DNA of 64,000 bases from Chitinophagaceae bacterium (GTDB lineage: Bacteria; Bacteroidota; Bacteroidia; Chitinophagales; Chitinophagaceae). The notes beneath the pieces are model-generated. The model searched no databases. It saw only the letters and a program-made list of their open reading frames with translations, and was not told the DNA's origin. The stretch covers positions 310,001 to 374,000 of the forward strand of contig JADJKL010000008.1 in the NCBI GenBank assembly GCA_016706055.1. Direction: 5' to 3'. Below are positions 56,388-64,000 of this stretch, one piece after another. The first letter of the stretch is position 1. Every line of letters begins with the position of its first letter. The translations under genes and the position numbers were made by a program.

Positions 56388-58214
56388 TTACTTCAAATTC
56401 AACTTTATCTGCAACTCCTCAAACTGTTTTTCATCAATAGTAGCTGGAGCATCTAACATCACATCTCTTCCGCTATTATTTTTTGGAAAAGCAATAAAGT
56501 CACGGATGCTTTCGCTGCCACCAAGAATAGCACAAAGACGATCGAAACCAAAAGCAATACCACCATGTGGTGGTGCTCCATATTCAAATGCTCCCAATAA
56601 GAAACCACATTTATGTAGCTGCTCTTCTTCATTCATGCCTAAAGCGGCAAACATTTTTTCTTGTAATTCTCTTTGGTAAATTCTGATAGAGCCGCCACCG
56701 ATTTCATTGCCATTCAATACCATATCATAAGCATTGGCTTTGATATTGGCATAGGGATGTTTTAAATATTCAGCCGCATTCTCAATAACAGGATTATTAT
56801 TGATCATTGTTTCAATCTGTGTTGGCTTTGGAGAAGTGAATGGATGATGGCGGGCTACCCAGCGATTGCCTTCTTCATCGTATTCAAATAACGGAAAATC
56901 TAATACCCAAAGCAATTTAAATTCATCCTCTTTTCTTAAACCTAATCTTGTTGCCATTTCCATCCGCAAATCACTGATGGCTTTTCTTGTTCTTTCTTCT
57001 GCACCAGCAAGAATTAAAACTAAGTCACCTGCTTTTGCATTGGCTGCCTCAGCAATTGCTTTTAATTTGTCTTCAGAATAAAATTTATCTACGCTGCTTT
57101 TATAAGTTCCGTCAGCATTTACTTTTATAAACACCAAACCTTTCATTCCTATCTGCGGACGTTTTACCCATTCTGTCAATTCATCGGTTTGTTTACGACT
57201 GTATTCACTGCAACCCGGAACTGCGATTGCAACTACTGTTTCGGCTTCGTCAAAAACTTTGAAATCAACTCCGTTAATTAATGTGGCATTATCTTGTTTG
57301 TCAACATAAACAGTCGACGGCTTTTTCAGGTTCAGAACCCTCATGTCGAAACGTATATCTGGTTTGTCGTTACCATAATTCCACATAGCATCCTCCCATG
57401 TTATACGTTCCAACTTTTCTGTATAATCTATTCCTTTTACATCTTTGAAAATGGATTTTACCATTCCTTCAAACATGTTTAAAATATCATCCTGCTCTAC
57501 AAAAGCCATTTCACAATCTATCTGTGTAAATTCTGGTTGGCGATCAGCTCTCAAATCCTCGTCACGAAAACATTTTACAATCTGGTAATAGCGGTCGTAG
57601 CCACTTACCATTAGTAATTGCTTAAATGTTTGTGGAGATTGCGGTAATGCATAAAACTGTCCGGGATTCATTCTACTCGGCACTACAAAATCTCTAGCAC
57701 CCTCTGGTGTGGATTTAATTAAGAAAGGCGTTTCAATATCCATGAAACCCTGATTGTGTAAATAGTTTCTTGCAGCACGGTTTACAGCATAACGTAGTTC
57801 AATGTTTTTCTTAACTGGATTACGACGCAGATCCATGAAGCGGTATTTCATCCGCAGATCATCGCCACCATCTGTTTTATCTTCTATCGTAAAAGGTGGA
57901 ACAGCCGATTTGTTTAATATTTTAAAAGATGTAACTACAATTTCAATATCACCAGTTGGTATGTTTGGATTTTTATTGCTACGTTCATTCACTGTTCCGG
58001 TTGCCTGCAACACAAATTCTCTTCCCAAAGGATTTTCTTCTAATTGTTTGTTCAACTCTTCGCCAAATAGCAATTGAGTGATGCCGTATCTGTCACGGAG
58101 ATCAATGAAGGTAATGGCGCCAAATTTTCTAATAGTTTGCACCCAACCAGCTAGGGTTGTTTCAGTTCCATTATTTGCTAATCTTAATTCGCCACAAGTG
58201 TGAGTTCTATACAT
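56388..58214 (-). CDS. aspS: Aspartyl-tRNA synthetase
   Basis: The 608-residue protein charges tRNA-Asp. It shows the N-terminal anticodon-binding OB domain (to about 100), class II motif 2 (FRDEDLRADRQPEFTQID), the bacterial GAD insert (middle), and motif 3 (GIAFGFDRLCAILGG). Its length suits the bacterial form. It is divergent from the M90-like gene with a 197-base gap that holds the GTGCGACGCAAC repeat (58263-58299). Confidence 0.97.
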   Translation of the reverse strand: MYRTHTCGELRLANNGTETTLAGWVQTIRKFGAITFIDLRDRYGITQLLFGEELNKQLEENPLGREFVLQATGTVNERSNKNPNIPTGDIEIVVTSFKILNKSAVPPFTIEDKTDGGDDLRMKYRFMDLRRNPVKKNIELRYAVNRAARNYLHNQGFMDIETPFLIKSTPEGARDFVVPSRMNPGQFYALPQSPQTFKQLLMVSGYDRYYQIVKCFRDEDLRADRQPEFTQIDCEMAFVEQDDILNMFEGMVKSIFKDVKGIDYTEKLERITWEDAMWNYGNDKPDIRFDMRVLNLKKPSTVYVDKQDNATLINGVDFKVFDEAETVVAIAVPGCSEYSRKQTDELTEWVKRPQIGMKGLVFIKVNADGTYKSSVDKFYSEDKLKAIAEAANAKAGDLVLILAGAEERTRKAISDLRMEMATRLGLRKEDEFKLLWVLDFPLFEYDEEGNRWVARHHPFTSPKPTQIETMINNNPVIENAAEYLKHPYANIKANAYDMVLNGNEIGGGSIRIYQRELQEKMFAALGMNEEEQLHKCGFLLGAFEYGAPPHGGIAFGFDRLCAILGGSESIRDFIAFPKNNSGRDVMLDAPATIDEKQFEELQIKLNLK

Positions 58215-58262
58215 AATTTTAAGCTTCGAATTTTGCTGAATATTGTTACGGAACGATGAAGA

Positions 58263-58299
58263 GTGCGACGCAACAGACGATGCTAGTAGTACTGTTGCT
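58263..58299. repeat. Dispersed repeat with GTGCGACGCAAC core, copy 2
   Basis: GTGCGACGCAAC (58263-58274) followed by TAGTAGTA and CTGTTGC parallels 28947-28986. GCAACAG (58270-58276) can pair with CTGTTGC (58292-58298) over seven bases, giving a hairpin with a 15-base loop. It lies in the divergent gap between aspS and the M90-like gene. Confidence 0.5.
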
Positions 58300-58411
58300 G
58301 GCTACAAAAATCAATACATTCCCAATGGCGCAAAGATAGCAAGGCGAGGCCTTATTTTGAATGTTTTATGCATTGAATGGGAGTTGTATATTCGCTTTTT
58401 GTGCTACGTAA

Positions 58412-59452
58412 ATGCCGCAAGACACTGTTTATATAATTCCAAAATGGCTTCGAACACCTTTAGAGAAGGAGCATCTTTATATCCATCCATCAGGCGACTC
58501 TATTTACTTGCCGGATTCCTTTTTTGGAACGGGAGGCTATGAAGGTTGGGTTATAGCGGAACAAATACGAAAGCAAAATGAAATTCAATATAAGAAGGAA
58601 CAATCTGACTTTTCCTGGGTGATTTTTCTTGTGCTTCTTATTACTGGGGTTGTTTTAGCAGTGCTTACAAATTTAGTTGAAGCTATTCCTGAATGGATAG
58701 AAAGGCGGAAAAGGATTAAGAAAGCAAAAGTGCTGATAGATGAAAGAGGTATTCAATATCACAACTGGTTAATCTCTTATAACCCATATTATGCTTCGCT
58801 AACGGAGGCGGGAAAGGAACGGTTTCTTATACGTACCGCTGCATTTATGCAGTCGAAGGTATTTAGGTATCATGCAATGATACCTGAAGAATATATTCCT
58901 GTATTGATAAGTGGTGCTGCTGTGCAAATAACCTTTGGGCTAAGAAATTTTTTGATGGATTATTTCTCCGTCATTCATATAATAAAAGGTGAGTACAGAA
59001 TTCCGGGTAATGATGAAGATATTTATCATGGCCATGTAAGCCGGAGGGGAATACATGTAGCTTGGAATCATTTTCTGTATGGCTTTGGTGATTATAAGGA
59101 TTGTATAAATGTTGGTTTGCATGAAATGGCACATGCTGTTTCGTATGACGCATTTCTTGGTGCGGAAGATTTGCATGATGCAAGATTTAAGAGAAGGCTG
59201 GAAGAGTTCAGGAAACTGGGAAGGCCTGTATTCAGAGCTATGCGGGCAGGCGACAGTCATTTGTTGGATAACTATGCAGCTACAAATATTGATGAGTTTT
59301 GGGCTGTTTGTGTAGAAACATTTTTTGAAAACACAGAAGAGTTTAAACGTACTATGCCCGATTTATATCATTCTATTACCTGCTTATTGAATCAAGATCC
59401 CCTTGATCTGGAGAAAATAATTAATAAGAAGCTAGCATGGCTTGCAATTTGA
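58412..59452 (+). CDS. MtfA-like zinc peptidase (M90 family), membrane-anchored
   Basis: The 346-residue protein has an N-terminal hydrophobic helix (about 65-85: FSWVIFLVLLITGVVLAVL) and a cytoplasmic or periplasmic metallopeptidase domain with the HExxH motif in VGLHEMAHAVSYDAF and a downstream Glu in NIDEFWAVCVETFFE. This matches the MtfA/M90 family, whose E. coli member inactivates the glucose regulator Mlc. ATG 58412 is the first in frame. The substrate here is unknown. Confidence 0.88.
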   Translation: MPQDTVYIIPKWLRTPLEKEHLYIHPSGDSIYLPDSFFGTGGYEGWVIAEQIRKQNEIQYKKEQSDFSWVIFLVLLITGVVLAVLTNLVEAIPEWIERRKRIKKAKVLIDERGIQYHNWLISYNPYYASLTEAGKERFLIRTAAFMQSKVFRYHAMIPEEYIPVLISGAAVQITFGLRNFLMDYFSVIHIIKGEYRIPGNDEDIYHGHVSRRGIHVAWNHFLYGFGDYKDCINVGLHEMAHAVSYDAFLGAEDLHDARFKRRLEEFRKLGRPVFRAMRAGDSHLLDNYAATNIDEFWAVCVETFFENTEEFKRTMPDLYHSITCLLNQDPLDLEKIINKKLAWLAI

Positions 59453-59624
59453 GAAAAGTCTTTATACTTTTAGTATAGCATCTAAACCCTATAGCAAAGA
59501 AGCCAATTTAAATCCGTCCGCCATGCTTACCCTTGCCATCATTTATTATATCCGACGTCATTTTCTGGAAGTTAAAAGAAGGAAGCAAGTGCTGCTCGCC
59601 ACATAGCATTCCCTTTCAAAAGGT

Positions 59625-60686
59625 TTATCCTCTCATTAAAATTTTAGTGAAACGACTTATGTCGGCTTCGGGCAATACAGGCTTGTTATATAATAGTTGT
59701 TCTACCAATTGTTTTGCAAAGTAAGGAGCCAAAGAACAGCCTTTAGTTCCCATGCCGTTTAAGATTCCGATGTTTGGATGTATTGGATGCAAACCAACGA
59801 ACGGTCTTCTTTCCAATGTAGCAGGTCGGATGCCAGCTAAATGGTCAACAATTTTAAAAGGAACCTTTAACCACTCTTTTAATAAGGCTTCTGTTTTTTC
59901 TTTGAATGCAGGAGTGGGATCGGGGTTGTCAAATTCCCATGCATAGTTGGAGCCTATCCACCACAGTCCGGGTGTGGAAAGCGGTGCAAGCATCATTCCT
60001 TTTTTGTAAATATTTGTAGTGGGAAGATCTGGTATTTCAACTAATAATACTTCCCCTTTGTTTGGGGCGAAAGGAAGCAGTTTGAAATAGGAATTTTCAG
60101 CACAATCTGCTCCATCACAGAAAATAATTTTATCAGCCGTAAGGTCTTTATACTGAATTTTATCTGCTGATAATTTTAATTGATCAATTTCAAATTCTTC
60201 TTCGACCAACAGATTCTTTTCTTTCAAATGCCTGCGCCAGGCTGGTAATAAAGAATCAAGATGAACAGTGTAAACTGCTTTTATTTCGCCGCAACCAAAA
60301 TCATAATTGAAATTATTTCTAAAGTATTCTTGGTCTTGATATTCGCTGACATAAGCTGCTTTTTCTTCAACCCTTTGCATAAAGCTTATCCGCATTTGTG
60401 GACTGGGAAAAAAGTCGATGATATTTTTTTGTGAGAAAGCAGTAATTCCGAGTTCGTTTCCAAATTGAGTATATGCTTTGTTTGCAAATGGAATAATTTC
60501 ATCTGCCAGCCATACTTCTACATGTCTTCTTCCGGTAACAGGGTTGATGATGCCTGCGGCAATTCTGGAAGGGGAATTTGAATAGTTTTTATCAATGACG
60601 ATGAAAGACTTTTCTTCTTTTTCAAGATAATAAGAAAGCCATGTGCCGGAAATGCCTTGCCCGATGATGAGATAATCTATCTGCAT
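59625..60686 (-). CDS. FAD-dependent oxidoreductase of the DAO family
   Basis: I start at ATG 60686 (MQIDYLIIGQGISGTWLSYY), which opens the FAD-binding Rossmann fold (GxGxxG as GQGISG); the TTG two codons upstream is less likely. The 353-residue protein has the DAO pattern with an interior IIFCDGADCA and a C-terminal GMGTKGCSLAPYFAKQLVEQLL. D-amino-acid or related amine substrates are typical, but none can be assigned. It is convergent with the M90-like gene, with 172 bases between, in which I see no gene. Confidence 0.9.
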   Translation of the reverse strand: MQIDYLIIGQGISGTWLSYYLEKEEKSFIVIDKNYSNSPSRIAAGIINPVTGRRHVEVWLADEIIPFANKAYTQFGNELGITAFSQKNIIDFFPSPQMRISFMQRVEEKAAYVSEYQDQEYFRNNFNYDFGCGEIKAVYTVHLDSLLPAWRRHLKEKNLLVEEEFEIDQLKLSADKIQYKDLTADKIIFCDGADCAENSYFKLLPFAPNKGEVLLVEIPDLPTTNIYKKGMMLAPLSTPGLWWIGSNYAWEFDNPDPTPAFKEKTEALLKEWLKVPFKIVDHLAGIRPATLERRPFVGLHPIHPNIGILNGMGTKGCSLAPYFAKQLVEQLLYNKPVLPEADISRFTKILMRG

Positions 60687-60733
60687 AGGCAAATGTAAGT
60701 CGAACAGCTATTGTTGTTCGATATTTTAGAAAA

Positions 60734-60797
60734 AGATGCCGGGTCGAGCCCGGCATGACTTTTTGCATATTGTCATTCCGGCCTTGAGCCGGAATCT
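60734..60797. repeat. Inverted pair of 26-bp palindromic repeats (BIME-like)
   Basis: Unit 1 (60734-60759) has ATGCCGGG facing CCCGGCAT. Unit 2 (60772-60797) has ATTCCGGC facing GCCGGAAT. Unit 2 is unit 1 in inverse with five or so changed bases; both have AGAT and ATGAC ends. On the minus strand the pair comes 14 bases after the macroglobulin stop and unit 1 ends in TCTTTTT, so it may act as its terminator. Confidence 0.7.
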
Positions 60798-60810
60798 TTT
60801 TAAATGTTAT

Positions 60811-63800
60811 TTATTCTACAGTAATTCTTACTCCCTCTGAATGCGAAGTAAACTCCGGAGCATACATACACTGTATTGTTGTAACGCCATTACTGAAATT
60901 ACCTGTATGCGTTACGAACAACGGATATTCAAAAACATAAGTCCCTTTCCTTAAATAGCTAAAGAAGAAATTGGTACTTGCATCTTTGGTGCTTTCGTAA
61001 TATCCTAATCCGCCTTGATACTTATAACTGCTCAACACATTTACAGGCTCCAGTGCAGATGCTCTCATATCTTTCATGTGAACATATTCCATGTCACGGT
61101 CTACACGAAGTTCTACTCTTACTTTTATCTTGTCGCCTACTTTCAAAACATCACCGTCTTTTACAGGAGTGATAACCGGTCCACGGTCGGTATTCTTTTC
61201 AACAAACAGTTTCTTGACCAAATTCAATGGCGTTGCTGCTGTTGTTATTTTATCAAGGTCTTCAAAATACTGCCAGTAAACTCCGCCCCATGTTGCTGAT
61301 ACATTTTTATTGGGAGAAGAAACAGTAACATTGATATTTCCCATTTGCGGAGTTACTTTGTTTCCTTCAATCACTTTTTTGAAATAACCTGTTCCTGCTT
61401 CTTGCCCTGCATCAGTTGATTTAATTGTTGTACTTCCAAGTTTTACTTCTACAACTGGTTCGCTATTCAGCCATTCTGTTCCTTGTAATAACAATGCATA
61501 ACAAGCTTCGGCGGTTGCCTTTGTTGTTTTCCAGTTATTGGTCTGTTTGTTTTTTAATAACCATGTTCTAAGATCGTCAACCGTTTTGGTGTCTTTCCCT
61601 GCTTCTTGGAAAGCTTCAATTAACAAAGCCTGAGTTTCAATTGGTGCTTGGTACCAGAACCATCCATTGGTTTGATCTTTCCAATACATTCCCAGTTCTT
61701 CATTGTTGATGGAAGTTTCTTTCAACGATTTAAGAATGGCAGCAGGAGTATTTGCATCATCTGTTCTGTGCAATGCTAATGCGATCATACCCTGCATATA
61801 TTTACTTTGACCAACCCATGTTTGTTGTGTTCTTCCACGGAAATAAGTGTAGGCAGTCATTGAAGCTGCTGCGATTTTATATTCAGGGAAGAAACTTCTC
61901 ATGTACAAATACTGAATCGTTGTATAACCCGGTGTGTATTTTTTCAGATCAGTTTTGTATTTAATAAGGTTGTCATAATCCTCTTTTATTTTCCTGTCTA
62001 AATAAGGAATAGCTGTTGCCAATATTGCTTTCATTTTATCATCCTGACCGTTGGCAATAGCATTCAGTTTTTTCAGATGGCCAATTCCTGTTACAATATA
62101 TTGTGTCATATAACGATCATCCGGTCCACCTGTAAACCAAACAAAACCACCGTTGCTGCTTTGCATTTGCTTCAGCTTTGCATAGGAGTTATTCAACTGC
62201 TCACTCATTTTTATCATGTCGAATAGCAACGCAATATTTCTTTTTTGCTCTGCTTCATTTTTTGCCTGTAATACCCAAGGTGTTTCTTCCAGCATTACGG
62301 CTTTCAGTTCCTGATTCTTTTGCAGATTACTCATCAGCGCAGCGGTATCTTTTATTTTCCATTTGTCAAACACTTCTTTAATGCGAGGTGATGAATTGGA
62401 AATATGCGTTGCTAATGAATTGGCATAATACCGGTTCCAAGTTTGTTCTGCACATTCATATGGATACTCCATCAGGTAAGGTAGAGCCTGTACTGCATAC
62501 CATGCGGGATTAGAAGTGTATTCCAATGTGAGTGCATAGTGCTGTAATGTTTCACTCTTGCCACTGTTCAGCAATTTATCAAAACTGAAATTCTTTGTTC
62601 CTGTTCCTCTCATCGGCAAAGGCATTGTTTCTGTTACCAGCATTCTGTTGGTAAGCACAGGCAATGCATTTTCTTCGCCATCAGAATAGTTCCCAGCTTT
62701 GGCAACAATTCTCCAAACCAACGCATTATTAAACTGATAAGGTATTTCTATTGGGAATTTCACCACTTCACTTTGTCCTGCTGCTACAGTGAAATACTGG
62801 TTAGGAATTACGCTTTGGAACTGACCATCGACCGGTTCATTGGTAGTGGCATCGAATAATTGTAAGGAAACAGTTCCTGTCATTTCTTTATCAGACAGGT
62901 TAACTATTTTGGAATTGAGATCAATCTTATCACCTTGTCTTAAAAACCTTGGCGGATTAGGCTGCACCATCAATTCTTTTTGTGTGACAATTTCTTTGCT
63001 GCTTGTTCCAAAGGCAGCATCTTTTGTATGTGCCAATGCCATGAATTTCCATTTGGTTAATGCTTCTGGCATAGTGAAAGAAAATTCAATTGCACCAGTG
63101 CTGTCTGTTCTTAAATCTGGTAAGAAGAAAGCTGTTTCGTTGAAGTTCTTTCTGATTTTGACATCGCCAGATTGTTGACTTGTTTGTTGTTCGTCTGATT
63201 GATCCGCTCTACCATCGCCATCAGAATCTTTTGCTTTTTTTGCGACTTCACCGACAACTAACATTTCGCCTTGCTCCTTGTATTCATCGTTAGGTGCTGC
63301 TCCATCAGCGTTTTCTCTTGCAGTTGGTGCAGGACTCATTCCCCTCACCATTATGTTGTCATTATAAAAGGTTACATCGTTAGTAAAAGAGCCAAGAAGT
63401 AAATAGTCATATTTTTTTACAACATATTTTCCTGCTTGGTCATTAATATAACGCTGATTAGATTGTACCTGATTAAAGTTTTGTGTACCAGCCCATCTAT
63501 TTCTGTTGTAATATGAAGGCCAGATAGAAGGTTTATACCAATTATGTGGTACAAATTGATCTAATGAAGCATCATACATACTGCCCAGCATTTCTGCTGC
63601 CACCTTTTCTTTTTTCAATCCGGTAATTCTCAGCTTCCATTTTTCTTCGCTGCCGGGTAAAGTTTTGTCTCTATAAGTGGCATATTCAATACTGAGTTCT
63701 TTATTTGTCCAGGGAATACTAATGGTTTGATTCAGTTGATAAAAACGATTATGCTTAATAAACATCCAGCCAACACCATAACCTGGGCGGTCTCTTTCAG

Positions 63801-64000
63801 TTACCAGATAATTGAATTTTCTTTTTTCATTATCTAGCTTGATGAAAGAATAGTCAACTGCCGAAGGAATATTCTTATTGTCGTTTTTGTCCAACTGGTA
63901 CACTACAAATAAATTATCTGCGGATGTTCCTAACTCAATGTTTGCGGTTTCGCCGGGTTCAACAGAAGTTTTTGTATTGCCTAACCATAAGTAATCTGCC
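60811..64000 (-). CDS. Alpha-2-macroglobulin family protein, partial (5' end outside window)
   Basis: The frame is open from the stop at 60811 to the right edge, so at least 1063 residues are present and the N-terminus is missing; a start at the GTG at 63903 would be internal. It shows the bacterial alpha-2-macroglobulin pattern: SFTMPEALTKWKFMALAHTKDAAFG and the thioester motif YECAEQ with its Cys codon at 62452-62454, then a long helical thioester domain (KLKQMQSSNGGFVWFTGGPDDRYMTQYI) and a receptor-like end. Such proteins trap proteases in the envelope. Full-length members are about 1500-2000 residues. No penicillin-binding protein PbpC is seen near it. Confidence 0.92.
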   Translation of the reverse strand, partial: ADYLWLGNTKTSVEPGETANIELGTSADNLFVVYQLDKNDNKNIPSAVDYSFIKLDNEKRKFNYLVTERDRPGYGVGWMFIKHNRFYQLNQTISIPWTNKELSIEYATYRDKTLPGSEEKWKLRITGLKKEKVAAEMLGSMYDASLDQFVPHNWYKPSIWPSYYNRNRWAGTQNFNQVQSNQRYINDQAGKYVVKKYDYLLLGSFTNDVTFYNDNIMVRGMSPAPTARENADGAAPNDEYKEQGEMLVVGEVAKKAKDSDGDGRADQSDEQQTSQQSGDVKIRKNFNETAFFLPDLRTDSTGAIEFSFTMPEALTKWKFMALAHTKDAAFGTSSKEIVTQKELMVQPNPPRFLRQGDKIDLNSKIVNLSDKEMTGTVSLQLFDATTNEPVDGQFQSVIPNQYFTVAAGQSEVVKFPIEIPYQFNNALVWRIVAKAGNYSDGEENALPVLTNRMLVTETMPLPMRGTGTKNFSFDKLLNSGKSETLQHYALTLEYTSNPAWYAVQALPYLMEYPYECAEQTWNRYYANSLATHISNSSPRIKEVFDKWKIKDTAALMSNLQKNQELKAVMLEETPWVLQAKNEAEQKRNIALLFDMIKMSEQLNNSYAKLKQMQSSNGGFVWFTGGPDDRYMTQYIVTGIGHLKKLNAIANGQDDKMKAILATAIPYLDRKIKEDYDNLIKYKTDLKKYTPGYTTIQYLYMRSFFPEYKIAAASMTAYTYFRGRTQQTWVGQSKYMQGMIALALHRTDDANTPAAILKSLKETSINNEELGMYWKDQTNGWFWYQAPIETQALLIEAFQEAGKDTKTVDDLRTWLLKNKQTNNWKTTKATAEACYALLLQGTEWLNSEPVVEVKLGSTTIKSTDAGQEAGTGYFKKVIEGNKVTPQMGNINVTVSSPNKNVSATWGGVYWQYFEDLDKITTAATPLNLVKKLFVEKNTDRGPVITPVKDGDVLKVGDKIKVRVELRVDRDMEYVHMKDMRASALEPVNVLSSYKYQGGLGYYESTKDASTNFFFSYLRKGTYVFEYPLFVTHTGNFSNGVTTIQCMYAPEFTSHSEGVRITVE

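Overview
The window looks like chromosomal DNA of a Bacteroidota member, most likely Chitinophagaceae or a close relative in Chitinophagales. The reasons are AT-rich sequence (by eye), a full-length SprA (type IX secretion translocon, 2473 aa), two proteins ending in the type B 'gliding motility-associated' sorting domain, a SusC/SusD/DUF1735 locus, an OmpA protein with PorE-like architecture, -7 boxes of the TAnnTTTG type, almost no Shine-Dalgarno sites, and several TTG starts. It is mostly ordinary housekeeping DNA. I see no rRNA, tRNA, CRISPR array, prophage or plasmid function, and no gap between genes exceeds about 225 bases.

Layout. 1-2.6 kb: two tandem pterin synthase-like genes, folE and a frameshifted fabD. 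2.6-7.8 kb (minus): acetyltransferase, secreted amidohydrolase and serine hydrolase pair, PLP sulfur-amino-acid enzyme. 7.9-10.1 kb: DinB, a REP-associated transposase flanked by REP-like palindromes, fabH. 10.2-18.3 kb: ruvA and sprA. 18.4-26.5 kb: small hypotheticals, SDR, two GxxExxY cassettes each bounded by inverted repeats, a type B CTD surface protein, an alpha/beta hydrolase and lnt. 26.6-28.8 kb: TonB-like and DUF2339 proteins. 29-37.4 kb (minus): guaB (frameshifted), second CTD protein, dprA, PorE-like protein, queE-folD. 37.4-46.1 kb (plus): two outer-membrane barrels, then the SusC/SusD/DUF1735 operon (susD frameshifted). 46.2-53 kb: DUF3467, radC, prs, rplY, pth, FAH-family protein, fused E1 alpha-beta dehydrogenase. 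53-64 kb: broken CHASE2 lipoprotein, broken esterase, membrane protein, Mrr-like nuclease, aspS, M90-type peptidase, FAD oxidoreductase and an alpha-2-macroglobulin that runs off the right edge.

How the genes fit together. SprA would export the two CTD proteins (20968-23592 and 30611-32644) through the outer membrane. Lnt, the TonB-like protein, SusCD and the barrels serve the cell envelope. FabD and FabH start fatty acid synthesis. FolE, FolD, QueE and the pterin synthases share the pterin/deazaguanine and one-carbon branch.

Most notable. (i) Two small GxxExxY genes sit in cassettes of about 465 bp bounded by near-perfect inverted repeats; the repeats of the two cassettes differ from each other only by purine transitions. 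(ii) A RAYT transposase is nested among three REP-like palindromes, one of which supplies the dinB stop codon. (iii) Five genes carry single-base frameshifts, four clearly in short homopolymers and two of them in essential genes, so sequencing or assembly indels are more likely than real pseudogenes. (iv) The secreted N-acyl-D-amino-acid deacylase-like protein lacks the usual HxH and Cys metal ligands. (v) SprA carries a 70-residue lysine-rich insert.
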